Below, in pieces: positions 1-7,661 of a DNA stretch of 50,849 nucleotides. Source of the stretch: Bacillus sp. FJAT-27251 (lineage in GTDB: Bacteria > Bacillota > Bacilli > Bacillales > Cytobacillaceae); contig NZ_LIGG01000001.1 in NCBI RefSeq assembly GCF_001273925.1, positions 612,834 to 663,682 on the forward strand, read 5' to 3'. Position numbers and translations under genes: made by a program. Positions within the stretch are counted from its first letter, which is position 1. The number at the start of each line of letters is the position of its first letter. The notes beneath the pieces were generated by a model. That model saw only the letters and a program-made list of their open reading frames with translations, made no database searches and had not been told where the DNA came from.

Positions 1-202
1 GGAGTTGGGGAGCACTATCATCCAGATTTGAAAATTGTACAGGCTGGACATTCGGGGTTCCCCCCAAAGTGCCAGGCTGGGAATTTTCTTTCTCGTGGTT
101 CATTGCGGGAAACTCCTCCTCCGTATTGTGTTCATTTTCTTCAGGCCCCTCTTGGCCCAGCAGCATATTGATTTCTTCCGCAGACAGCTTTATATTGGTC
201 AT
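1..202 (-). CDS. fliN: FliN/FliY-type flagellar switch protein (N-terminal part, runs off window)
   Basis: This is the start of a C-ring switch protein, cut by the window edge. Its ATG overlaps the fliM stop codon (ATGA), so the two genes are translationally coupled. Residues 6-15 read LSAEEINMLL, which matches the CheY-P-binding motif (LSQxEIDALL) that B. subtilis FliM and FliY carry at their N-termini. An acidic linker follows. Around residue 53 the stretch NVQPVQFSNL resembles the linker that directly precedes the SpoA (FliN) domain in Bacillus FliY. The linker arrives so early that the central CheC-like phosphatase domain of FliY appears to be missing, so a short FliN with a grafted CheY-P-binding peptide is the likeliest reading. 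The SpoA domain itself lies outside the window, so the family call is inferred from the motif, the linker and the position after fliM. Confidence 0.8.
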   Translation of the reverse strand, partial: MTNIKLSAEEINMLLGQEGPEENEHNTEEEFPAMNHEKENSQPGTLGGTPNVQPVQFSNLDDSAPQL

Positions 203-1170
203 TCAAAATCATCTCCCTCTTCCATCACATGCGTAACCTGGACAGCCGACCTGCCTTTTGATATCCCCGGCTGGGCAAGGAATTTCCGTTTATTGTCCAC
301 CAGCACGGTAAGCGGATCGTGGTAGTTCCCATCCAGGCGGATCACATCGTCTGTTTTTAGCTGCAGGAACTCGCTAATGTCGATCGTCGACCTCCCCAGG
401 ATGGCTTTAACGTCCAGCTTTGTTCCTTTCAGCTTCTTTTCCATCGCTTCCGCTTCGTGGCTTGCCATTGCCTTCTTTTGTGTCGCCAGCCAATGCCGGG
501 CCGACAATTTGGGAAGCACTTCCTCAAGGGCCACATGGGGCAGGCATATATGGATGGTCCCGGCAGCATCGCCAATGATGGAATGCAGGGAAACGACAAT
601 GACGGTCTCGTTAGGCGGCACCATCGTCAAAAACTGTGGATTCACTTCCAGTTCCGTTAATTCCGGCGAGAGCTTCTCAACGGAAGACCAGGCCTCCTGG
701 AAACTGCTTAACGCTCTCGTGAAGACCCTTTGAATAACAGCTGTTTCGATATCGGTCAAATTCGAGTTCAGCATCGATACCCTTCCCTGCCCGCCAAGCA
801 GTCTGTCCAGCATGAGATAGGCAATGTTCGGCGGTATCGCCATCACCATGCTTCCTTGAAGGGGAGGAGCCTTGAACACTCCCAGAATGGAACTTTTCTC
901 GACTTTTGCAATGAACTCTTCATATGAATACTGGACCACTTCGGATACGGATATCTGGACAAATGTCCTAAGCTGGGTCGAAAAATAGGATGTCAGCAGC
1001 CGGGCACAGTTTTCATGGATCCTTGACAAGGTCCGGATCTGCTCCTGTGAAAAGCGCATCGCATTTTTAAAATCATATGTTTTAATTTTCCTGCCTTTTC
1101 CTGCCCCAGTCCTTTTGCCGGCGGACGCGGGAAGCGGACCATCATGACCTGACTGTAAATTCACCAACAC
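199..1170 (-). CDS. fliM: Flagellar motor switch protein FliM
   Basis: FliM is the middle protein of the flagellar C-ring. It joins FliG to FliN and normally receives CheY-P. The body is typical: KIKTYDFKNAMRFSQEQIR at the domain start, the CheC-like middle domain with the GGxG-type loop (LLGGQGRV), and a C-terminal SpoA domain ending in DPLTVLVDNKRKFLAQPG. The first ATG (1185) contains the AGGAGG ribosome-binding site itself. GTG at 1170, six bases after that site, is therefore the better start, giving about 323 residues. Oddly, the roughly 25 residues before KIKTYDF (LVNLQSGHDGPLPASAGK...) contain no EIDALL motif. The gene follows flbD and is coupled to fliN; fliL, which usually precedes fliM in Bacillus, is elsewhere (16,930). 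Confidence 0.93.
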   Translation of the reverse strand: MLVNLQSGHDGPLPASAGKRTGAGKGRKIKTYDFKNAMRFSQEQIRTLSRIHENCARLLTSYFSTQLRTFVQISVSEVVQYSYEEFIAKVEKSSILGVFKAPPLQGSMVMAIPPNIAYLMLDRLLGGQGRVSMLNSNLTDIETAVIQRVFTRALSSFQEAWSSVEKLSPELTELEVNPQFLTMVPPNETVIVVSLHSIIGDAAGTIHICLPHVALEEVLPKLSARHWLATQKKAMASHEAEAMEKKLKGTKLDVKAILGRSTIDISEFLQLKTDDVIRLDGNYHDPLTVLVDNKRKFLAQPGISKGRSAVQVTHVMEEGDDFE

Positions 1171-1181
1171 TCCCTGCCTCC

Positions 1182-1397
1182 TCATTCATTCCGGTTTGGT
1201 TTTTGCAAAGCATGCAAAAGGTTTACTTTCTGATAGAACGCCGTCACTTTATCTCCTACCTCTTCCGCACTTTCCAATACATGCACCTTGCTTCCTGACA
1301 GCAGGGTGATCACCGTGTCCGGCGTGGACTCGATTTTTTCAATATAAATGGCGTTCAAGGTAATCGTTGACTGATTGAATCTGGTTAACTGGATCAT
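1182..1397 (-). CDS. flbD: Small flagellar protein FlbD/SwrD
   Basis: This 71-residue protein has the family pattern: MIQLTRFNQSTITLNAIYIE at the start and a central segment TVITLLSGSKVHVLES. In B. subtilis the homologue SwrD (YlzI) supports motor power and swarming and lies between flgE and fliL, the same slot as here. The start is ATG at 1397. No strong ribosome-binding site sits directly before it, because the purine-rich tract lies inside a hairpin (1408-1434), so expression may be weak or depend on readthrough. The stop overlaps the ribosome-binding region of fliM. Confidence 0.85.
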   Translation of the reverse strand: MIQLTRFNQSTITLNAIYIEKIESTPDTVITLLSGSKVHVLESAEEVGDKVTAFYQKVNLLHALQKPNRNE

Positions 1398-1400
1398 GTT

Positions 1401-1434
1401 AAAAGCAGACGGGAGAGGAGTATCCCTCCCGGTC
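1401..1434 (-). terminator. Terminator-like hairpin between flgE and flbD
   Basis: On the minus strand GACCGGGAGGG pairs with CTCTCCCGTC with one bulged base, followed shortly by TTTT. It may partly attenuate transcription into flbD-fliM-fliN or hide the flbD ribosome-binding site. The run of U is short, so full termination is unlikely. Confidence 0.45.
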
Positions 1435-1448
1435 TGGTCCTCCTATTT

Positions 1449-2270
1449 TTATCGTTTCAGGTTAACGACTTCCTGCAGGATCTCATCGGAAGTTGTGATA
1501 ATCCGTGAATTCGCCTGGAAACCGCGCTGGGCCACAATCATTTCCGTGAACTCTTCCGTAAGGTCGACGTTGGACATTTCGAGCTGGCCGGAAATGACTT
1601 CGGTATTGGCTCCTCTTGCTGTTTGGATATCGGCATTATCGATGACGCCATTTTCATCCGCACTTATGGTCATGGCATATAAAGATCCGCCCACTTTGCT
1701 AAGTCCAGCCGGGTTCTCTGGGGTGACGATTCCCAGCGTCGAAATCAGGATTTCCTGTCCGTCCGCTGATCGTTTTCCGTAAATTTCGCCTGCGCGGTTA
1801 ATGGCAAAGGAATCGTAGACAGCTGGATCAATGGTAATCGGTCCAACCACAGCATTATTCGCACCGCTGCGTCCCATAACCTGGTAGCCTTGTGTTGTAA
1901 GCAGCTGGCCTTCCTTATCCACCACAAAATTTCCCGAACGTGTTAAATAGGAGATGGGCTGGCCATTATCTTGCTGGTTTTGGACGACAAAGAATCCGTC
2001 ACCCATAATCGAAACATCGGTATTCACTCCTGTGGTCATGAGCGAGCCCGGTGTATGCAGGACGTCAATCGAGGAAGTACTATTCCCCAGCCCTACCTGC
2101 ATCGGATTCACGCTGCTGTTCGAAACGTTTTGACTTAACAGGTCCTGAAAATTGATGCGGCTTTTCTTATAGCCAACTGTATTCACATTCGCAATATTGT
2201 TCCCAATCACATCCAATTTTGTTTGAAAGCCTTTCATCCCCGAAACACCGGAGTACATTGAACGAAGCAT
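1449..2270 (-). CDS. flgE: Flagellar hook protein FlgE (FlgG-like)
   Basis: This 273-residue axial protein has the rod/hook N-terminal signature (MLRSMYSGVSGMKGFQTKLD then NNIANVNTVGYKKSR). The family C-terminal coiled segment reads SNVDLTEEFTEMIVAQRGFQ, and the end is ...EILQEVVNLKR. The length matches the short FlgE of Bacillus (264 residues in B. subtilis, formerly named FlgG). It builds the hook outside the cell after FlgD capping. Its position right after flgD supports FlgE over distal rod FlgG. The ATG at 2270 has a good ribosome-binding site (AAGGGGAATAAAAG). Confidence 0.92.
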   Translation of the reverse strand: MLRSMYSGVSGMKGFQTKLDVIGNNIANVNTVGYKKSRINFQDLLSQNVSNSSVNPMQVGLGNSTSSIDVLHTPGSLMTTGVNTDVSIMGDGFFVVQNQQDNGQPISYLTRSGNFVVDKEGQLLTTQGYQVMGRSGANNAVVGPITIDPAVYDSFAINRAGEIYGKRSADGQEILISTLGIVTPENPAGLSKVGGSLYAMTISADENGVIDNADIQTARGANTEVISGQLEMSNVDLTEEFTEMIVAQRGFQANSRIITTSDEILQEVVNLKR

Positions 2271-2322
2271 CTTTTATTCCCCTTCCATTCCTGTCCTAAT
2301 GTTGGACAATGTTCTTTTTAGT

Positions 2323-2763
2323 TTATTTGGCATCCTTTTCGATGCGGTGGATATGGGCAATCGGGATGGAGAGGTCCTGATTCTCAAACTCTGCCATCAA
2401 CTCTCCATTTTTGATCGCCAACGCCCTGACGACTCCTTCTCCAGACTGGAGGACGCCTGAAGCATCACTTTCCCAGTAGACGGTCGTGCCCAGCAAATCT
2501 GCGTGTTCACTCATCTTGTTTCCCTGGAGCCCAATAAACTGGTTCATGGACTGGTTTAAATTCGTTAATTGCTCGAGGGAACTGAACTGGGCCATTTGGC
2601 CAATGAATTCCGCGTCTTTTAAGGGTTCCAGGGGGTCCTGGTGTTTTAGCTGTGCGACTAAAATCTTCATGAAAGCATCTTTGCCAAGCCCATTTTGTGC
2701 TTCGGCCTGCTTTACCGGAGCCCCATTCTGGATATTGGCCGTGCCTGCACTGTTTACATTCAT
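2323..2763 (-). CDS. flgD: Flagellar hook capping/scaffold protein FlgD
   Basis: This 146-residue protein contains the FlgD core: [19 protein letters not shown], then [20 protein letters not shown]. The C-terminal part ([13 protein letters not shown]) fits the short Bacillus form. The reading frame is open further upstream, but ATG at 2763 is preceded by AAAGGAGAAAGTC and lies 16 bases after the fliK stop, so it is the natural start. FlgD is exported and scaffolds hook subunit assembly. Confidence 0.92.
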   Translation of the reverse strand: MNVNSAGTANIQNGAPVKQAEAQNGLGKDAFMKILVAQLKHQDPLEPLKDAEFIGQMAQFSSLEQLTNLNQSMNQFIGLQGNKMSEHADLLGTTVYWESDASGVLQSGEGVVRALAIKNGELMAEFENQDLSIPIAHIHRIEKDAK

Positions 2764-2779
2764 GGACTTTCTCCTTTCA

Positions 2780-4102
2780 TTAAACGGTATAATCCACCTG
2801 CACCGATCCAGCGGCGTAATGAGGGCGTTCAGCAGGTGTTTCCTCTTCCACCGGGAAATAGCCGCTGCGCTGGGAAATGCCCTGTCTTTGCTGCTGTGAA
2901 GAACGCTGGTCGTGATGGGCATGCTGCTCGCCAAAGGACTGGTGTGACGGCTGGTGGGCAACTTCAATTTTTTCAACGGAAACGCCCTGCTGAATGAGCG
3001 CATTCCTTAACTGGCTGATTTGAAGGTCCAGTGCTTCCTTCGCGGCAAGACTGGCCGTGAAGATTTGCGCCGTCACCTTGCCTTCCGTTGAAGTCAGGAC
3101 AATATCCAAATGGCCCAGATGCTCTGGAAAAATATTCACCCTCATTTGCGCTGCTTCGGAACTCGACTGGAGACGTATGGTTCCCCTAAAGACCTCGCCA
3201 AGGTCTTCAATCAAATGGCTGAAACGGACAGCCGAAGTCTGCTGGCTGCTTTCAGCTTTAGGGGCAGCAGGCCCTTCCTGGACGCCGTTCAGGGCCATTC
3301 CCGTTAAGGGCGCGCTGTTCGTCTGCCCCGGAAGCGGTTCTGATGGATTCCCGCCATTCCCCGGTTGAGGAGGAGCCTGGTCAAGGATGTTTCCGCTTGT
3401 CTTCTGCCCTCCGGTTAATGGAAGGGACGACTCTATTTCCAAAGGTTCCTGATCTATCTCAGCTTGTTCGGCGGGATGTGGCATTTCTTGCAAAAGGCTG
3501 TTTAACTGCTGAAGCAGCCTTTGTGATGATACGCCTTGAAACGGTTTTCCCGCCTGCTGTTCCAATTCCTTCACAAGAGCGATCACGCTTTTTGCCTGTT
3601 CCAATTCCTCAAAAGCCATGACGTTGTCTGCCCCTTCATATTCAGAAAGCGGCATGGAAAGTTTTTTTTCATCTGCCCCCATAAAAGGGACATCCTGTTC
3701 GAAACTTATAGCAGATAACCATTTCGGAAGCTTTTCCGTTTGTTGAGAAACAGAACCTGGCTGCTGATTTTCCCTGCCGCCCTTGATGGAAGATATTTGC
3801 TGCGCGAACATCTGCAGCATCCCCGCGAGGATTTCCATCTCTTCGGACGACAGCGTTTCTTTAGGCAGTTCTTGCAAAACTTTCAGTGCTTCTTCGATTT
3901 TCACCAGCATTTCACGGAGCTGGTTTTCTCCCTCAGCCTTTTGCCGGCCGGAAGAAACGGTTTGGAAAACCATGGAGAAAGCTGAATGTTCGTTTGACTG
4001 GCCACTTACGGGTGTAGTGGACTTTTGCTCCTGGCGTACGGGCGCCTTGAAGGAGAGACTTAGTGCGTCGATAAGCTCACCCTCTTTCCACAGCAGATGC
4101 AC
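2780..4102 (-). CDS. fliK: Flagellar hook-length control protein FliK
   Basis: This protein of about 440 residues has a long, low-conservation, Gln/Glu/Pro-rich N-terminal region and a recognisable C-terminal Flg_hook domain ([20 protein letters not shown] ... [19 protein letters not shown] ... [16 protein letters not shown]-like). FliK is secreted as a molecular ruler and switches export from hook to filament subunits through FlhB. The start is uncertain. The upstream part of the frame is a shadow of fliJ, and GTG at 4102 inside the fliJ end is the best-placed candidate. No ylxF (motE) gene lies between fliJ and fliK, unlike B. subtilis. The gene ends 16 bases before flgD. Confidence 0.85.
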   Translation of the reverse strand: MHLLWKEGELIDALSLSFKAPVRQEQKSTTPVSGQSNEHSAFSMVFQTVSSGRQKAEGENQLREMLVKIEEALKVLQELPKETLSSEEMEILAGMLQMFAQQISSIKGGRENQQPGSVSQQTEKLPKWLSAISFEQDVPFMGADEKKLSMPLSEYEGADNVMAFEELEQAKSVIALVKELEQQAGKPFQGVSSQRLLQQLNSLLQEMPHPAEQAEIDQEPLEIESSLPLTGGQKTSGNILDQAPPQPGNGGNPSEPLPGQTNSAPLTGMALNGVQEGPAAPKAESSQQTSAVRFSHLIEDLGEVFRGTIRLQSSSEAAQMRVNIFPEHLGHLDIVLTSTEGKVTAQIFTASLAAKEALDLQISQLRNALIQQGVSVEKIEVAHQPSHQSFGEQHAHHDQRSSQQQRQGISQRSGYFPVEEETPAERPHYAAGSVQVDYTV

Positions 4103-4535
4103 GGTAATACCTGCTGGCGGCCAACTCGTCAAAATAGGCCTGTTCCGCAGCTTTCGCCTGATGTTCAAACTGGCTTAACTTTTGCTTTTTCAAGTTGCTC
4201 CAGGTTTTTTCTTCCTGGACTTTGACCTGCAGATGCCCCTGTGTTTTGGCGACACGGCTTTCCATCTGCTCAAGTTCGCGCTCGGCCGACATCAGCTGTT
4301 CGTTCAGCTGATTGATATAAAGTTCATGCATCCTTAGTTCAAAAATATTGACGCCATCTTGCTGTCTCTGATTTTTTTCCTTCTCAGCTTCGATGATTTT
4401 TTGATAGATTTCCTGGATTTTGCGGAGGCTTTCCTTTTGCATGCTAATGGCTTGAGCCATTTGAATCTGTGCAAATTCCTTTTCATTTTCTTTATAGTCC
4501 AGGATTTTCTGGAATGGATAAATGAATTTCGCCAT
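4077..4535 (-). CDS. fliJ: Flagellar export chaperone/stalk protein FliJ
   Basis: This 152-residue protein is almost entirely a charged, Gln-rich coiled coil: KFIYPFQKILDYKENEKE at the start, then helical repeats to [11 protein letters not shown]. FliJ inserts into the FliI hexamer ring and helps couple the export gate to the proton motive force. ATG at 4535 follows AGAGGTTGAAG; a TTG two codons upstream overlaps the fliI stop. It lies directly after fliI, the conserved order. Confidence 0.87.
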   Translation of the reverse strand: MAKFIYPFQKILDYKENEKEFAQIQMAQAISMQKESLRKIQEIYQKIIEAEKEKNQRQQDGVNIFELRMHELYINQLNEQLMSAERELEQMESRVAKTQGHLQVKVQEEKTWSNLKKQKLSQFEHQAKAAEQAYFDELAASRYYRASAVERG

Positions 4536-4537
4536 CT

Positions 4538-5851
4538 TCAACCTCTGAAATTTGTCATTAATTGCTGAATATTTTCATTAAAACTCGTATTTTCATAGAT
4601 ATCCTGCTGCAGGAATTTTTTAATAAGCGGATAGAGACGAATCGCATCGTCTATTTCCTTGTTTGTGCCGCTCTTATAGGCGCCGATATTGATCAGGTCC
4701 TCTGATGCCTCATAGGATGCCAGCAGCTTTTTAAAATGGACAGCTGCCTTCTGATGCTCGTCCTGGACGATATCATGCATCACCCGGCTCACGCTGGCCA
4801 AAATGTTGATGGCCGGAAATTGTCCCTTTTGGGCAATTTTCCGATCGAGCACAATATGTCCATCAAGGATTCCCCGGACGGCATCGGCAATCGGTTCATT
4901 CATGTCGTCCCCGTCCACGAGCACGGTATAAAAGGCGGTAATAGATCCGTGCCTCGATGTTCCCGATCGTTCCAGGAGCTTTGGAAGCAGAGCAAACACA
5001 CTCGGTGTATATCCTTTGCTCGTAGGTGGCTCGCCAACGGCCAGGCCGACTTCCCTCTGCGCCATCGCAAACCGTGTGACCGAGTCCATCATCAGCATCA
5101 CGTTTTTGCCCTGGTCACGGAAATACTCGGCAATGGATGTTGCCGTAAGGGCCGCCTTTATCCGCTGAAGGGGCGGCTGGTCGGAAGTGGCCACTACGAG
5201 CACGGAACGCTTTAGGCCTTCGGGCCCCAAATCCCGCTCGATGAAATCACGGACTTCCCTGCCCCGTTCGCCAACGAGTGCGATCACGTTGATATCGGCT
5301 TCGGTATTGCGTGCGATCATGCCCATCAGCGTACTTTTGCCGACGCCGCTGCCGGCAAAGACGCCAATCCGCTGCCCTTGCCCGACGGTCAGCAGCCCGT
5401 CGATCGCCCTTACACCAACTTCCAATGACTTGGTGATCCTTGGCCTTGTTAACGGGTTGGGCGGATGATTATTGGTGGAGTAGTTCTTCAGCCCTTTTGG
5501 AAGCGGGTTTTCATCCAATGGATTTCCGGTTCCGTCAAGAACCTGCCCAAGGATGGACGGTCCCACTTTTATTTGCAGCGGGACGCCGGTGGCGATGACC
5601 TGGCAGCCCGGTCCTATCCGCGCCACGTCCCTTAAGGGCATCAGCAAGACCCTGTTTTCCCTGAAGCCGACAACCTCTGCTTCAATGGGTTTTTCCTTTT
5701 CGCCTGGATACAGCAGGCACAGTTCGCCTATTTTGGCATTCGGCCCTTTTGATTCGATCGTCAATCCAATGACCTGGGTCACTTTCCCGTGTTTTTTTAC
5801 CGGCTGGATTTCCTCTAGCAAGGCAAGGTACTCATCTTTCTCCGGCATCAT
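4538..5851 (-). CDS. fliI: Flagellum-specific ATPase FliI
   Basis: This is the export ATPase of the flagellar type III secretion apparatus, related to F1-beta. Walker A is GSGVGKST near residues 167-174, Walker B lies in NVMLMMDSVTRFA, and the family stretch GEPPTSKGYTPSVFALLPKL is intact. The length of about 437 residues is normal. The frame is open six codons further (GTG), but ATG at 5851 follows GAGAAGAGGAATC and is preferred. It overlaps the 3' end of fliH, so the two are translationally coupled; FliH is the negative regulator of FliI. Confidence 0.95.
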   Translation of the reverse strand: MMPEKDEYLALLEEIQPVKKHGKVTQVIGLTIESKGPNAKIGELCLLYPGEKEKPIEAEVVGFRENRVLLMPLRDVARIGPGCQVIATGVPLQIKVGPSILGQVLDGTGNPLDENPLPKGLKNYSTNNHPPNPLTRPRITKSLEVGVRAIDGLLTVGQGQRIGVFAGSGVGKSTLMGMIARNTEADINVIALVGERGREVRDFIERDLGPEGLKRSVLVVATSDQPPLQRIKAALTATSIAEYFRDQGKNVMLMMDSVTRFAMAQREVGLAVGEPPTSKGYTPSVFALLPKLLERSGTSRHGSITAFYTVLVDGDDMNEPIADAVRGILDGHIVLDRKIAQKGQFPAINILASVSRVMHDIVQDEHQKAAVHFKKLLASYEASEDLINIGAYKSGTNKEIDDAIRLYPLIKKFLQQDIYENTSFNENIQQLMTNFRG

Positions 5852-6644
5852 GATTCCTCTTCTCCTCACAATAAGCTAGCAATTGCTGCTTTATTTCATC
5901 AAGCTGGCTTGTAACGGAGACATCATAGGAACCGCCCGCTGTTTGAATGATGCAGCCGCCTTTTGTAAAATTGGCAACAGGAATTAATTTTATTTCGGAA
6001 TTTTGTCCAATATAGGTTTTAAACTCATCAAGATAGGGTAAAAGCCTTTTGTAATCTTCTGGAGAAGTTTGTATGACCACATTCTCCTTCTCTTCGACTT
6101 GCTTCAGCGATTGTTTCACCATGTTGAGCAATTGTTCGGAATGCTGCGTCAGCTCTCCTTTGATCACTTTCTCGGCGATTTTAACGCTAAGCGACAAAAG
6201 GAAAGGTTCAGAGTCCTGGATGATTTTTTTTCTTTCTACATAAGCCGTTTCAAGCAGTTCCTGCATCTGGAGCTGTTTTTGCTGGTATTCTGCTTCTGCC
6301 TGAAGCATTCCTTGTTCATACCCGGATTGGAAGCCTTGTGCCTCGGCCTCTTCCGCCAGCCTTTTAGCTTGTGATTCCGCTTCCTGCTGCTGCGCGAGCC
6401 GCCAGCTTTCGATGGCGGACCTGGCCGATTCCTGTTCTTTTTCCATCTGGTCGTGCAATTGGCCGTACTGCTCTTTCAAGGCGGCGATTTCCATTTGCAG
6501 ATGCTGTCTCTGTTTAATGGGATCATCGATTTGTTCAAGGGCAGCCAGATGATCGGCTTTTTCGCGCTTGACCTCGATTTTCCTGGCAGCAATGGTCAAT
6601 GGCTCGCGATGCGGAAGCTGATTGATGCGAAGGATGTTAGACAA
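5832..6644 (-). CDS. fliH: Flagellar assembly protein FliH
   Basis: This 270-residue protein has a long N-terminal coiled coil rich in Gln, Glu and Ala. It contains the GxxxG-like segment AEAQGFQSGYEQGMLQAEAE. The C-terminal domain (SLSVKIAEKVIKGELTQ ... SYDVSVTSQLDEIKQQLLAYC) is of the V-ATPase E-subunit/FliH type. The start is TTG at 6644, overlapping the fliG stop, with GGAGGGG nine bases upstream. FliH links FliI to FliN at the C-ring and restrains ATP hydrolysis until docking. Confidence 0.9.
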   Translation of the reverse strand: MSNILRINQLPHREPLTIAARKIEVKREKADHLAALEQIDDPIKQRQHLQMEIAALKEQYGQLHDQMEKEQESARSAIESWRLAQQQEAESQAKRLAEEAEAQGFQSGYEQGMLQAEAEYQQKQLQMQELLETAYVERKKIIQDSEPFLLSLSVKIAEKVIKGELTQHSEQLLNMVKQSLKQVEEKENVVIQTSPEDYKRLLPYLDEFKTYIGQNSEIKLIPVANFTKGGCIIQTAGGSYDVSVTSQLDEIKQQLLAYCEEKRNHDAGER

Positions 6645-7650
6645 TCACATCATCCCCTCCGCCCCTGGATACGATGATTTCTCCTTTTTCCTCCAGGCTG
6701 CGGATCATGGTCACGATGCGAGCCTGTGCGTCTTCGACATCTTTTAACTTCACAGGGCCCATAAAGTCGATTTCCTCGCGGAGAGCCTCGGCCCTTCTTG
6801 TGGACATGTTGCGGTAGAGGACATTTTTCACCTCGTCGCTGGCCGCTTTTAAGGAGTAAGTCAGATCCTGATCCTCTATTTCGCGGAGAACCCGCTGAAT
6901 CGAGCGAGGGTCAAGGTAGACGATGTCTTCAAAGACAAACATCCGCTTTTTGATTTCTTCCACGAGCTTTGGATTATCCAGCTCCAGCTCGGTAAGGATC
7001 GATTTTTCCGTACCGCGGTCAACCTTGCTCAGTACCTGCACGATGGCTTCCACTCCGCCAGTCGATGTATAGTCACGGGTTCCGGTAGCGGAAAGCTTGC
7101 GCTCCAGGATTTGCTCTACCTGGTGGATGACCTCCGGCGAAGTGCTTTCCATTAGGGCAATCCTTCTTGCCACTTCTGTCTGCTTTTCGGGCGGCAGCTG
7201 GGAAAGGATTTGCGATGATTGCCGGGAATCCAGATACGACAGGACAAGGGCAATGGTCTGGGCATTTTCCTGCTGCAGGATGCTCAGTATTTGCTTCGGA
7301 TCCGCCCGCCTCGCAAAACCAAACGGTTTCACCTGCAAACGGGAGGTGAGACGGCCGATTGTTTCGATAGCCTTATCTTTTCCCAGTGCTTTTTCAAGGA
7401 TTTCCTTTGCGTAATCCAGGCCACCTTCATTCATGAAGTCCTGGGCCAGGATCATTTCATAAAATTCATTCAAAACCTGATTGGTTTGGCTGCTTTTGAT
7501 TTTGCGGACATTGGCGATTTCCATTGTTAAATGATCGATTTCCTGTTCGGTCAATTGTTTGAACAACTCGACAGAGACTTCAGGGCCCAGCTCGACTAGC
7601 AGCACGGCCACTTTCTGAATGCCATTCAACTCTCGTTCACGTATAGCCAT
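6637..7650 (-). CDS. fliG: Flagellar motor switch protein FliG
   Basis: This 337-residue protein is the rotor component that contacts MotA and carries torque. FliG-N begins ERELNGIQKVAVLLVELGPE, the middle domain includes EHxGGVEAI-type text (STGGVEAIVQVLSKVDRG), and the C-terminal torque helix region reads IQRVLREIEDQDLTYSLKAA with the expected charged pattern. ATG at 7650 follows AGGAGAGGTGCTT, which decides the start over an upstream in-frame codon. It starts 12 bases after the fliF stop. Confidence 0.95.
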   Translation of the reverse strand: MAIRERELNGIQKVAVLLVELGPEVSVELFKQLTEQEIDHLTMEIANVRKIKSSQTNQVLNEFYEMILAQDFMNEGGLDYAKEILEKALGKDKAIETIGRLTSRLQVKPFGFARRADPKQILSILQQENAQTIALVLSYLDSRQSSQILSQLPPEKQTEVARRIALMESTSPEVIHQVEQILERKLSATGTRDYTSTGGVEAIVQVLSKVDRGTEKSILTELELDNPKLVEEIKKRMFVFEDIVYLDPRSIQRVLREIEDQDLTYSLKAASDEVKNVLYRNMSTRRAEALREEIDFMGPVKLKDVEDAQARIVTMIRSLEEKGEIIVSRGGGDDVIV

Positions 7651-7661
7651 AAGCACCTCTC

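Noticed and set aside
1171-1185. Upstream ATG start for fliM
   Set aside because: That ATG is part of the AGGAGG ribosome-binding site; GTG at 1170 is correctly spaced.
1623-1645. GCCGATATC on the minus strand as another SigD -10
   Set aside because: It lies inside flgE coding sequence and has no TAAA 15 bases upstream.
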